Shown in pieces: positions 17,910 through 25,834 of a DNA stretch of 59,304 nt (positions are counted from its first letter, which is position 1; each line of letters begins with the position of its first letter). Origin of the DNA: an uncultured Prevotellaceae bacterium (GTDB lineage: Bacteria; Bacteroidota; Bacteroidia; Bacteroidales; Bacteroidaceae). The notes under the pieces were generated by a model. That model ran no database searches, was not told the origin of the DNA, and worked only from the letters and a program-made list of their open reading frames with translations. Made by a program: the position numbers and the translations under genes. The stretch spans positions 1 to 59,304 of the forward strand of contig CALBJW010000167.1 of the NCBI GenBank assembly GCA_937893145.1, given 5' to 3'.

Positions 17910-18181
17910 AAAAACATCGAAATTTTTGTTTTTATCATACACTACATACACTCGTCTTGCTTTTCACATCACTACAAATGGCAGAAATCCACACATGAAA
18001 TGAGGCTTTGCCAGTATGTGGCAAACCTGTGCCAACGGCTTGGCAAGACTTTGCCAAACAGTGGCAAAACATCTGGCAATGTTATGTGTAGGCACTATCG
18101 TCTCGACCTTTACAATAGTTCCTCCTTTCTTTGCGATTAGTGTATGTAGTGTATGATAAAAACAAAAATTTCGATGTTTTT
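17910..18181. repeat. 272-bp element with perfect 43-bp inverted repeats
   Basis: Bases 17910-17952 and 18139-18181 are exact reverse complements over all 43 positions; the outer ends read AAAAACATCGAAATTTTTG and its complement. The 186-base interior holds an array of TTTGCCA/TGGCAAA dyads. It lies between the divergent U32 peptidase and phosphatase genes, outside both promoters. A minus-strand open frame (about 17964-18194, GTG start) runs through it with a repetitive WQSLAKP-like peptide, but I do not call it a gene. The layout fits a MITE-like or invertible element; no recombinase gene is adjacent. Confidence 0.9.
18007..18068. repeat. TTTGCCA-N5-TGGCAAA dyad array
   Basis: Two perfect dyads (18007-18025 and 18050-18068) and a degenerate one between them (about 18028-18047) are centred about 21.5 bases apart, followed by a single TGGCAA half-site at 18074. 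Equal spacing of two helical turns suggests protein binding on one face of DNA, or a row of small hairpins in RNA. Confidence 0.75.
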
Positions 18182-18237
18182 CTGGTCTTAACACCTACTT
18201 TTGGCCTTGTCATAAGGTTTGATGAAAATTTTTTACT

Positions 18238-18245
18238 TACATTTG
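18238..18245 (+). promoter_or_regulatory. -7 element before phosphatase gene
   Basis: TACATTTG followed by C matches the -7 consensus, 33 bases before the start codon. A TTTG at 18218-18221 is only 16 bases upstream, shorter than the usual 19-22, so the -33 part is doubtful. Confidence 0.5.
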
Positions 18246-18278
18246 CCAAAGATTAATTTATAATTCCAAGAAAAAACA

Positions 18279-18752
18279 ATGAAAAGTATTCTATTTGTGT
18301 GCCTGGGCAACATCTGCCGTTCACCGATGGCTGAGGCTATAATGCAGAAGTTAGTGAACGATGCAGGATTGAAAAAGGACTACTACCTGGATTCTGCCGG
18401 ACTGATATCTTATCACGAGGGTGAGGGTTCTGACCCACGAATGAAGCAACACGCTTTCCGACATGGATATAAGTTGACTCACATTTCCCGTCCTGTACGC
18501 GAGGTGGACTTCGAAACATTCGACCTCATCATCGGTATGGACGATTCAAACTACGACAAGCTTCGCCGTCTTGCTCCATCGCTTGAGGCGGAAGCGAAGG
18601 TGGTTCACATGACAGACTACTGCACTCAGCATGTCATAGACCATGTTCCCGACCCTTACTATGGGGGCGCACAAGGATTTGAAAATGTAATAGAGATTCT
18701 TGAGGATGCCTGTCAAGGTTTGTTGAACACGCTGGAAGATAAGAAAAAATAA
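18279..18752 (+). CDS. Low-molecular-weight protein-tyrosine phosphatase
   Basis: Cytosolic 157-residue phosphatase of the low-Mr class. The P-loop CLGNICRSPMAE (C-x5-R-S, residues about 8-19) and the general-acid DPYYGG loop (about 127-132) are both intact. In bacteria such enzymes commonly reverse tyrosine phosphorylation of polysaccharide autokinases of the Wzc type; a Wzc-like kinase with a Tyr-rich tail is encoded 24 kb away (42699-45236), so a kinase-phosphatase relation is possible but inferred. It is followed by mnmG, which has its own promoter inside the 61-base gap. Confidence 0.94.
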   Translation: MKSILFVCLGNICRSPMAEAIMQKLVNDAGLKKDYYLDSAGLISYHEGEGSDPRMKQHAFRHGYKLTHISRPVREVDFETFDLIIGMDDSNYDKLRRLAPSLEAEAKVVHMTDYCTQHVIDHVPDPYYGGAQGFENVIEILEDACQGLLNTLEDKKK

Positions 18753-18758
18753 CTTTTT

Positions 18759-18790
18759 TTTGCAAAGGTCTTTTAAATCATTTATCTTTG
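18759..18790 (+). promoter_or_regulatory. mnmG promoter
   Basis: TTTG at 18759-18762, 20 bases, then TATCTTTG at 18783-18790: an exact fit to the Bacteroidetes consensus. Transcription should begin near 18797. This excludes the upstream start at 18760 and supports the ATG at 18814, which follows AAGGAG by three bases. Confidence 0.85.
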
Positions 18791-18813
18791 CAGAAAAATT
18801 TTATAAGGAGAAA

Positions 18814-20688
18814 ATGATTTTTAACTACGATGTAATAGTTGTTGGAGCAGGACATGCTGGATGTGAAGCTGCGGCTGCATCTGCTAATCTCGGAGCAAAA
18901 ACTTGTCTCATCACTATGGACATGAACAAGATTGCCCAGATGTCGTGCAACCCTGCCGTTGGTGGTATTGCCAAAGGACAGATTGTGCGCGAGATTGATG
19001 CTCTCGGCGGACAGATGGGTATCGTGACTGATGCCTGTTCGCTCCAGTTCCGTATGCTCAACCGCTCTAAAGGTCCTGCCATGTGGAGCCCCCGCGCACA
19101 GTGCGACAGAGGTAAGTTCATCTGGAAGTGGCGCGAGATTCTGGAGAATACTCCTAACCTCAGCATCTGGCAAGACCAAGTGCGAGAGGTGATTGTTGAG
19201 GACTCTGAGATTCGTGGTCTCAGAACTTACTACGATGCAGAATTTAGAGCTAAGTGCGTTATCATCACAGCAGGTACTTTCCTTAATGGTCTTATGCACA
19301 TCGGCAGAACAAAGATTGCTGGTGGCAGATGTGCCGAACCTGCTGCTCTCGAACTCACCGAATCCATCACTCAACATGGCATTCGTTCGTACCGAATGAA
19401 GACTGGTACTCCTGTTCGCATCGATAAGCGCAGTGTGGATTTTTCTCTTATGGAGGAGCAACCAGGCGATGAAATATGTGGTAAGTTCTCATATTTGGAG
19501 ACTATGTCTCCAAAAAATCTAAAACAACTGCCTTGCTGGATTACTTACACTAATAAGGAAGTCCACGATACTCTTCGCAGTGGATTTGCTGACTCCCCAC
19601 TCTACAACGGACAAATCCAGAGTATTGGTCCTCGTTACTGTCCAAGTATCGAGACTAAACTCCACACTTTCCCAGATAAGGATCAGCACCAACTCTTCCT
19701 CGAACCTGAGGGTGAAACGACAAACGAGATGTACCTTAATGGCTTCTCTTCTTCCCTTCCAATGGACATCCAGCTCAAGGCTCTAAGACAGATTCCTGCT
19801 TTCCGCAACCTTGAGATATATCGTCCTGGTTATGCTATCGAATACGATTTCTTCGACCCTACTCAGCTCACTCACACTCTTGAGTCGAAAGTAGTAAACA
19901 ATCTCTTCTTCGCTGGTCAGGTGAATGGTACTACAGGATATGAGGAGGCAGCAGGTCAAGGTCTTATTGCTGGTATCAATGCTGCTCTCAAAGTTAAGGG
20001 CGAAGAGCCATTTATCCTTCATCGCGACGAGGCATATATCGGCGTTCTCATTGATGACCTCGTAACGAAGGGTGTAGATGAACCTTATCGTATGTTCACT
20101 TCTCGTGCTGAGTACCGCATCCTACTTCGCCAGGATGATGCCGACATGCGCCTTACTGAACGAAGCTACAACATTGGTCTTGCTACCGAAGAACGCTATC
20201 AGCAGATGCTAAAGAAGAAGGCTGCTATTCAACACATGCTTGACTTCTGCAACAACTTCTCCCTTAAACCAGCACTCATCAACCCGGCTCTTGAGGAGAT
20301 TGGAACCACACCTCTTCGACAAGGATGCAAACTTTCAGAGCTTCTCAGTCGCCCACAGATTTCGATTAGTAACATCATCTCTCATATCTCTGCCCTTCAG
20401 AAAGAGGCTGACAAACTCGACAACAAGGATGAGATTCTTGAGGCAACCGAAATACTCATCAAGTACAAGGGCTACATCGAACGCGAAAGACAGATTGCTG
20501 ACAAGATGCTTCGACTCGAGAACATAAAGATTCAAGGTAAGTTTGACTACCCAAACCTTCAGCAGATTTCTATCGAGGCTCGACAAAAACTCGAAGCAAT
20601 CAATCCCGTTACCCTTGCACAAGCATCACGCATTCCAGGCGTGTCTCCTTCCGACATCAATATAATGCTTGTACTGCTCGGCAGATAA
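18814..20688 (+). CDS. mnmG: tRNA uridine-5-carboxymethylaminomethyl enzyme MnmG
   Basis: FAD-dependent partner of MnmE that installs (carboxymethyl)aminomethyl at wobble U34 of tRNA. From ATG 18814 it is 624 residues, the usual size; an 18-residue upstream extension is excluded by the promoter. The dinucleotide motif GAGHAGCEAA is at the N-terminus, MSCNPAVGGIAKG and the AGTFLNGLMHIG segment follow, and GQVNGTTGYEEAAGQG and PYRMFTSRAEYR are MnmG hallmarks. An AAGGAG lies just before the start, unusual in Bacteroidetes. A degenerate parS begins at its stop codon. mnmG (gidA) is origin-proximal in many bacteria, which matters for the other origin markers here. Confidence 0.97.
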   Translation: MIFNYDVIVVGAGHAGCEAAAASANLGAKTCLITMDMNKIAQMSCNPAVGGIAKGQIVREIDALGGQMGIVTDACSLQFRMLNRSKGPAMWSPRAQCDRGKFIWKWREILENTPNLSIWQDQVREVIVEDSEIRGLRTYYDAEFRAKCVIITAGTFLNGLMHIGRTKIAGGRCAEPAALELTESITQHGIRSYRMKTGTPVRIDKRSVDFSLMEEQPGDEICGKFSYLETMSPKNLKQLPCWITYTNKEVHDTLRSGFADSPLYNGQIQSIGPRYCPSIETKLHTFPDKDQHQLFLEPEGETTNEMYLNGFSSSLPMDIQLKALRQIPAFRNLEIYRPGYAIEYDFFDPTQLTHTLESKVVNNLFFAGQVNGTTGYEEAAGQGLIAGINAALKVKGEEPFILHRDEAYIGVLIDDLVTKGVDEPYRMFTSRAEYRILLRQDDADMRLTERSYNIGLATEERYQQMLKKKAAIQHMLDFCNNFSLKPALINPALEEIGTTPLRQGCKLSELLSRPQISISNIISHISALQKEADKLDNKDEILEATEILIKYKGYIERERQIADKMLRLENIKIQGKFDYPNLQQISIEARQKLEAINPVTLAQASRIPGVSPSDINIMLVLLGR

Positions 20689-20703
20689 GTTTCACATGAA
20701 ACA
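20688..20703. promoter_or_regulatory. Degenerate parS-like site
   Basis: AGTTTCACATGAAACA differs from the ParB-binding consensus TGTTTCACGTGAAACA at two of 16 positions (the first base and one centre base). It begins on the last base of the mnmG stop codon, 700 bases from the perfect site at 21403. It may be a weak secondary ParB site. Confidence 0.5.
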
Positions 20704-20784
20704 ATCTTACGCCCCTACCCCTCTCAAAATTAAAGAACCACACAACGGTGTCATAATACAAAATTTCAAATACCCCAAACCACT

Positions 20785-21315
20785 ATGAACAATCCATACC
20801 TCATGGAGCACCTTCGCTCCATTCCTAACTTCCCAAAGGAAGGCATCAACTTCCGCGATGTAACCACTCTCTTCAAAGATGCAAAGTGTCTTGAAATTAT
20901 GGAAGAGGAACTCTACGAACTCTACAAGGATAAGGGCATCACTAAAGTTGTAGGACTCGAAACTCGCGGTTACATCATGGGTTCTATCCTCGCCCGCAAA
21001 CTTGGTGCTGGTTTCGTGATGATTCGCAAGCCGGGCAAACTTCCTGCAGAGACAATCTGCGAATCTTACACAAAGGAGTACGGAACAGACACTGTAGAAA
21101 TACATGCCGATGCACTCGACGAGAATGATGTAGTTCTCATTCACGACGACCTCCTTGCTACTGGCGGAACAATCAAGGCAGCTTGGAACTTGGTTAAGAA
21201 GTTCAACCCTAAGGAATGCTTCATGAACTTCATTATTGAGATTCGTGACGAAGGTTTGCAAGGACGCGAATTTATCGGAGACGGTATCGAAGTAACCACA
21301 CTTATCAAGGTGTAA
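20785..21315 (+). CDS. apt: Adenine phosphoribosyltransferase
   Basis: Purine salvage enzyme converting adenine and PRPP to AMP. Length 176 residues is standard. The N-terminal IPNFPKEGINFRDVTTL, GLETRGYIMG, the flexible-loop RKPGKLPAET and the PRPP-binding DDLLATGGTIKAA are all present and in order. It lies 96 bases after mnmG, the gap containing a degenerate parS, and is followed by a stem-loop and a perfect parS. Confidence 0.97.
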   Translation: MNNPYLMEHLRSIPNFPKEGINFRDVTTLFKDAKCLEIMEEELYELYKDKGITKVVGLETRGYIMGSILARKLGAGFVMIRKPGKLPAETICESYTKEYGTDTVEIHADALDENDVVLIHDDLLATGGTIKAAWNLVKKFNPKECFMNFIIEIRDEGLQGREFIGDGIEVTTLIKV

Positions 21316-21360
21316 ACAAAGTGTGTTACACACTACCCTCTTAAAGTATGTTCGAAAAAC

Positions 21361-21401
21361 AATCGTCATAACTCCACTAATTATAGTACGTTATGACGAT
21401 T
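21361..21401 (+). terminator. apt terminator stem-loop
   Basis: AATCGTCATAAC and GTTATGACGATT form a perfect 12-bp stem around a 17-base loop, followed by TTTGTTT. It lies 45 bases beyond the apt stop and directly abuts the parS site. Confidence 0.75.
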
Positions 21402-21402
21402 T

Positions 21403-21418
21403 TGTTTCACGTGGAACA
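21403..21418. promoter_or_regulatory. parS centromere site (ParB-binding)
   Basis: TGTTTCACGTGGAACA; its complement TGTTCCACGTGAAACA fits the bacterial chromosomal parS consensus TGTTNCACGTGAAACA at every fixed position. It lies in the apt-uvrC gap, between the terminator stem and the uvrC start. parS sites nucleate ParB and cluster near the replication origin. parA and parB are not in the window. Confidence 0.88.
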
Positions 21419-21431
21419 TTAATTGATAATT

Positions 21432-23249
21432 ATGGCTAAAGACGAAGAAAGAATACAACGACTAAAACTTATAGTGCAGTCCTTGCCAGAGTCTCCTGGA
21501 TGCTACCAGTACTTTGATAAGGACGGGACTATTATCTACGTTGGAAAGGCAAAGAACCTCAAGCGTCGTGTGTCCTCCTACTTCATGAAGAATGTAGATA
21601 GACGCAAGACTGAGATTCTTGTCAGCAAGATTGAGGATATAAATTATGTGGTCGTACCGACAGATATGGATGCTCTTCTTCTCGAAAACAATCTTATCAA
21701 GAAGTACAAACCTCGTTATAACATTCTCCTAAAGGATGGCAAAACTTACCCATCAGTCTGCGTAACCAACGAGTATTTCCCTCGTGTGTTCAAGACTCGC
21801 AATATCATAAAGAAGGGTGGAACATATTATGGTCCTTTCTCACATCAGGCAACTCTCAACAATATGCTTGAACTCATCAACAAGATGTACAAGTTGAGAA
21901 AATGCCATGTCCCAATGACTGAAGAATCGGTTGCGAAAGGCAAACATAAGACATGCCTTGAATATCATATAAAGAACTGCAAGGCTCCTTGTATTGGTCT
22001 TCAAACTCGCGATGAATACATCGAACAAATCAAAGAAATCAAAGAAATTCTCAAAGGCAATACTCGAATAGTTTGCCAGAAGATGCTCAAAGAAATGCAG
22101 ACTCTCGCCGAAGAGATGCGTTTTGAAGAAGCGGCTGAACTTAAAAAGAAGTATGACTTAGCAATTGATTTCTGCGAGAAAAGTGAGGTTATTGCAAACA
22201 GCAATCAGAACATAGACGTCTATACAATCGACAACGAAGAGAAGTCTGCTTTCATAAATTATCTGCATGTTACTAATGGTTGCATCAACCAGGCATTCAC
22301 TTTTGAATACAAAAAAAGGATGGATGAAACGGCAGAAGATATGCTTGCATTAGGTATCATCGAGATGAGAGAACGCTATCAAAGCACCTCGAAAGAGATA
22401 GTAATTCCTTTCCCTATCGACATAAAAATGGATGGTGTTACTTTCGTTGTTCCTGAAAGAGGCGATAGAAAACATCTTCTTGAACTCTCACAAATGAATG
22501 TTCGACAGTATAGAATTGATAGTTTGAAGCAAGCTGAAAAACTCAATCCCGAACAAAGGGCAACGAATATTCTACGAGAATTACAGAAGAAACTATCACT
22601 CTCAAAACTGCCTATGCAGATAGAGTGTTTTGATAATTCTAACATTTCGGGTTCAGATGCCGTTGCTGGTTGCGTTGTTTTCAAGCAAGCTAAGCCTGCA
22701 CGATCTGAATATAGGAAGTACAACATTAAAACTGTAGAAGGACCTGACGACTATGCTTCAATGAGTGAAGTGGTTTACCGTCGATATTCTCGTGCAATAG
22801 AAGAGGGTTCTCCCCTACCCGACCTCATTATTACTGATGGTGGAAAGGGACAAATGGAGGTTGTTCGTAAGGTAATTGTTGATGAATTGAAACTCGATAT
22901 TCCTATTGCGGGACTTGCAAAAGACGATAAGCATCGCACTAATGAACTGCTATTTGGTTTCCCTCAAAAGACTATTGGAATAGAATTGGACTCGCCTCTC
23001 TTTAAGTTCTTAACTCGAATACAGGATGAGGTTCACCGATATGCTATCACTTTCCACAGGGATAAACGAAGTAAACGACAGGTGCAATCAGAACTTGACT
23101 CTATAAAAGGAATAGGAACCAAGACCAAACAACTTCTTCTTAAAGAGTTCAAAAGTGTCAAACGAATTAAGGAAGCTTCGTTGGAAGACCTTACAAAAGT
23201 GATTGGTTCTGCTAAAGCAAAAGTGCTTTTAGAGGCATTTAATAGATAG
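21432..23249 (+). CDS. uvrC: Excinuclease ABC subunit UvrC
   Basis: Dual-incision nuclease of nucleotide excision repair. From the ATG at 21432 (MAKDEERIQ) it has 605 residues; a TTG three codons upstream is less likely. Domains in order: GIY-YIG nuclease (GCYQYFDKDGTIIYVGKAKN, about 20-40), a cysteine cluster (KCHVP, CLEYHIKNCKAPCIG, about 160-195), the UVR helix-hairpin (LAEEMRFEEAAELKKKYD, about 225), the RNase-H-like nuclease (ECFDNSNISGSDAV; TDGGKGQ), and C-terminal tandem HhH motifs (LDSIKGIGTKTKQLLL). Its leader overlaps the parS region, so ParB loading could affect its transcription. Confidence 0.97.
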   Translation: MAKDEERIQRLKLIVQSLPESPGCYQYFDKDGTIIYVGKAKNLKRRVSSYFMKNVDRRKTEILVSKIEDINYVVVPTDMDALLLENNLIKKYKPRYNILLKDGKTYPSVCVTNEYFPRVFKTRNIIKKGGTYYGPFSHQATLNNMLELINKMYKLRKCHVPMTEESVAKGKHKTCLEYHIKNCKAPCIGLQTRDEYIEQIKEIKEILKGNTRIVCQKMLKEMQTLAEEMRFEEAAELKKKYDLAIDFCEKSEVIANSNQNIDVYTIDNEEKSAFINYLHVTNGCINQAFTFEYKKRMDETAEDMLALGIIEMRERYQSTSKEIVIPFPIDIKMDGVTFVVPERGDRKHLLELSQMNVRQYRIDSLKQAEKLNPEQRATNILRELQKKLSLSKLPMQIECFDNSNISGSDAVAGCVVFKQAKPARSEYRKYNIKTVEGPDDYASMSEVVYRRYSRAIEEGSPLPDLIITDGGKGQMEVVRKVIVDELKLDIPIAGLAKDDKHRTNELLFGFPQKTIGIELDSPLFKFLTRIQDEVHRYAITFHRDKRSKRQVQSELDSIKGIGTKTKQLLLKEFKSVKRIKEASLEDLTKVIGSAKAKVLLEAFNR

Positions 23250-23276
23250 TTAAAAAAGAAATAATTTGAAAATTTA

Positions 23277-23307
23277 TTTGTAATAACAAATAAAATATAT
23301 AACTTTG
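23277..23307 (+). promoter_or_regulatory. dtd promoter
   Basis: TTTG (23277-23280), 19 bases, TAACTTTG (23300-23307). The start codon of dtd is at 23315, so transcription should start within a few bases of the AUG and the message may be leaderless. Confidence 0.8.
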
Positions 23308-23314
23308 CGACATT

Positions 23315-23767
23315 ATGAGAGCGGTAATACAAAGAGTAACTCATGCATCAGTTACAATAGATGGACAAGTTAAATCAAGCATTGAGAAGGGGTTCTTAGT
23401 GCTTGTAGGTTGCGAAAATGCAGACAACGAAGAGGACATCCAATGGCTTTCAAAGAAGATATGTGGACTACGCGTCTTCGATGATGAAAACGGAGTTATG
23501 AACAAATCCATCATGGATGTAGGTGGAGATATATTGGTTGTCTCGCAGTTTACGCTCTGGGCATCGTATAAAAAGGGCAACAGACCTTCATATTTGCGTG
23601 CTGGAAGCCATGAGCTCACTATCCCACTCTACGAGCGTTTCTGCGCTGTTTTAAGCGAGAATTTGGGGCATACGGTTAGTACTGGTGAGTTTGGTGCTGA
23701 CATGAAGGTAGAACTCCTTAATGATGGTCCTGTGACTATCTGCATGGATACTAAGAACAAAGAATAA
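23315..23767 (+). CDS. dtd: D-aminoacyl-tRNA deacylase
   Basis: Hydrolyses D-amino acids (and glycine) mischarged on tRNA. The 150-residue length, the start MRAVIQRVTHASVTIDG, the SQFTLWASYKKGNRPS motif with catalytic Ser/Gln-Phe-Thr-Leu, and the cross-subunit Gly-cisPro-type loop near the C-terminus (NDGPVTICMDT) identify Dtd. The promoter's -7 element ends only seven bases before the ATG. deoC follows by 24 bases in the same direction and may be co-transcribed. Confidence 0.96.
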   Translation: MRAVIQRVTHASVTIDGQVKSSIEKGFLVLVGCENADNEEDIQWLSKKICGLRVFDDENGVMNKSIMDVGGDILVVSQFTLWASYKKGNRPSYLRAGSHELTIPLYERFCAVLSENLGHTVSTGEFGADMKVELLNDGPVTICMDTKNKE

Positions 23768-23791
23768 CAAATAACTAAAATCACTATACAA

Positions 23792-24679
23792 ATGGAAGAA
23801 AACAAGTATTTCAAGGTGCTTTCACAGTACGACTGTGACATCGATGATGAGAAGGTAAAGCGTCAGGTTGACATTCTCCTTAAGGAACATCTTCAGGAGA
23901 ATAACACTATTGAAGTAAAGAAATTCCTTCTTAACTCAGTGGAACTCACTACATTAAAGACTACAGACTCTGAGGATTCTGTTCTTAAATTCGTTGAGAA
24001 AGTCAATAAGTTTGATGATGAATATCCTGAACTGGGACATGTAGCCACAGTATGTGTTTATCCTAATTTCGCAAAGATTTGTCACGACACTCTTGAGAAC
24101 GAAGAAGTGGAAATTGCTTGTGTATCAGCATGTTTCCCATCTGCTCAGTCTTTTATTGAGGTAAAAGTGGCAGAAACAGCACTTGCACTTAAGGATGGTG
24201 CCACAGAGATTGACATCGTTATTCCTGTCGGTAAGTTCCTTTCGGGCGATTATGAAGGAATGTGCGATGAAATCAGTGAAATCAAGTCTGTATGTGGAGA
24301 TAAAAAACTGAAGACTATCCTCGAAACTGGTTGCCTTAAGACTGGTCGCAACATTAAGATTGCTTCTATCTTGGCTATGTATTCAGGTGCTGATTATATC
24401 AAGACATCTACTGGAAAACTTGAGCCTGCAGCAACTCCAGAAGCAGCATTTGTGATGTGTCAGGCTATTAAGGAATACTATGAGAAGACTGGAATCCAGA
24501 TTGGTTTCAAGCCTGCTGGTGGTATGAAGACTGTTGAAGATGCACTCACCTACTACACTATTGTAAAGGAAGTTCTCGGCGAGAAATGGTTAACTAATCA
24601 GTACCTTCGTCTTGGTACAAGCAGTCTTGCTAATAAACTTCTCAGCGAGATTGAAGGAAAAGAAATTAAGTTCTTCTAA
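23792..24679 (+). CDS. deoC: Deoxyribose-phosphate aldolase
   Basis: Class I aldolase cleaving 2-deoxyribose 5-phosphate to glyceraldehyde 3-phosphate and acetaldehyde in deoxynucleoside catabolism. At 295 residues it is longer than the E. coli type because of an N-terminal helical extension of about 50 residues typical of Bacteroidetes. The key segments are VCVYPNFAKI, GATEIDIVIPVG, LKTILETGCL, the Schiff-base lysine in DYIKTSTGKLEPAAT, and KPAGGMKTVEDA. It is followed by a strong bidirectional terminator. Confidence 0.95.
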   Translation: MEENKYFKVLSQYDCDIDDEKVKRQVDILLKEHLQENNTIEVKKFLLNSVELTTLKTTDSEDSVLKFVEKVNKFDDEYPELGHVATVCVYPNFAKICHDTLENEEVEIACVSACFPSAQSFIEVKVAETALALKDGATEIDIVIPVGKFLSGDYEGMCDEISEIKSVCGDKKLKTILETGCLKTGRNIKIASILAMYSGADYIKTSTGKLEPAATPEAAFVMCQAIKEYYEKTGIQIGFKPAGGMKTVEDALTYYTIVKEVLGEKWLTNQYLRLGTSSLANKLLSEIEGKEIKFF

Positions 24680-24707
24680 CATAAATACTTACAACTAAAT
24701 ATTAAAC

Positions 24708-24742
24708 AAAAGGAGATGCACCAAACTTGGTCCATCTCCTTT
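24708..24742. terminator. Bidirectional terminator, deoC / polyprenyl synthase
   Basis: AAAGGAGATG pairs with CATCTCCTTT, and an inner ACCAA/TTGGT stem continues after a C-C mismatch around a two-base loop. A- and T-rich flanks on both sides suit both converging genes. Confidence 0.85.
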
Positions 24743-24787
24743 ATAATTATATAAGGATTTAGTTAATTCAAAGTCCTTTAGATAAGC

Positions 24788-25762
24788 TTAAAGTTGTCTG
24801 CCAACAACATAATCTACATAAGCAAACAGAGCCTTCTTCACTTCTGAATCAGGATAAATTGACAGCAAGTTCTTAGCCTTATCTGCGAACTTATTCATCG
24901 TCTCAACAGCATATTCAATACCACCATTCTGCTTTGTAAACTCAACAAGTTTAGCAATCATTTCATTCGATGCCTCACCATTTCTGACCGCCTTTGCTAT
25001 AGCAGACATCTCTTCATCATGAGTTGAATTCAAAGCATAAAGAACAGGAAGTGTCAACTTGCCTTCCTTCATGTCATTTCCTGTTGGCTTTCCTATTTCA
25101 GCATCAGCATTATAATCGAAAATGTCATCACGAATTTGGAAACAAATACCGATGACTTCGCCAAATTCTCTAAGTATTTTGCAATTTTCTTCCGATGCAT
25201 TGGCAGTAAGTGCTCCACATTCAGCACAAGCAGCAAATAGAGCAGCTGTCTTATTCTTTATAATATGGTAATAAACATCCTCAGAGAATGAAGTATTATT
25301 CAAATTATCTAACTGAACAAGTTCGCCATCAGCAAGATTCTGTGCCGCAACTGAGAATATATCAATAAGTTGTGGCATACCTGTCTTAGCAGAATTTTGA
25401 AGTGAAAGAGCAAGAATATAATCACCTACGAGTACAGCAACCTGATTATTATATGCATAATTAACCGACTTCTGTCCTCTGCGCTGATCGCTCTCATCTA
25501 CTACATCATCATGAAGAAGACTGGCAGTATGAAAGAACTCAAAGGTGCAAGCAGCATTGATTGTACGCTGATTTACCTCACCGAAAAGCTTTGCACACAA
25601 CAAAGTAAGCATAGGACGCATCATCTTTCCTTTACGAGAAGACACAAGTCTCAGCACCGAATCGAGCAAAGGATTCGAGTGTTGAAGAGATGATTCAAAT
25701 TCGATTCTAAATCTACTCAAATCATCAATTATTGGTGCTTTTATAAGTTCTAATGTGTCCAT
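24788..25762 (-). CDS. Polyprenyl diphosphate synthase
   Basis: trans-Prenyltransferase of 324 residues that extends allylic diphosphates with isopentenyl diphosphate, probably making the side chain of menaquinone. The first aspartate-rich motif LLHDDVVDESDQRRG (about 84-98) and the second FQIRDDIFDYNAD (about 211-223) are intact, as is GKMMRPMLTLL. The size and lack of a small residue pattern for short products favour a long-chain (octaprenyl/heptaprenyl) synthase; chain length is inferred. A -7 element on the minus strand (TATCTTTG at 25779-25786) lies 17 bases before the start codon. Confidence 0.92.
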   Translation of the reverse strand: MDTLELIKAPIIDDLSRFRIEFESSLQHSNPLLDSVLRLVSSRKGKMMRPMLTLLCAKLFGEVNQRTINAACTFEFFHTASLLHDDVVDESDQRRGQKSVNYAYNNQVAVLVGDYILALSLQNSAKTGMPQLIDIFSVAAQNLADGELVQLDNLNNTSFSEDVYYHIIKNKTAALFAACAECGALTANASEENCKILREFGEVIGICFQIRDDIFDYNADAEIGKPTGNDMKEGKLTLPVLYALNSTHDEEMSAIAKAVRNGEASNEMIAKLVEFTKQNGGIEYAVETMNKFADKAKNLLSIYPDSEVKKALFAYVDYVVGRQL

Positions 25763-25778
25763 ATACTAAAATACTTTG

Positions 25779-25786
25779 CAAAGATA
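25779..25786 (-). promoter_or_regulatory. -7 element of polyprenyl synthase gene
   Basis: Minus-strand TATCTTTG is a perfect -7 element; no TTTG is seen 19-22 bases upstream. The expected transcript start is about 10 bases before the ATG, giving a very short leader. Confidence 0.55.
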
Positions 25787-25834
25787 GTAAGAATTTCAAA
25801 AAGAATTCGTACATTTACTCACAAAATAATAAAC

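Noticed and set aside
17752..18278. tRNA or other structured RNA gene in the long intergenic gap
   Set aside because: No cloverleaf, CCA end or T-loop signature is visible; the inverted repeats are too long and AT-rich for a tRNA.
20707..21369. 220-residue minus-strand frame over apt
   Set aside because: Antisense to apt, Cys/Phe-rich without domains; no support.
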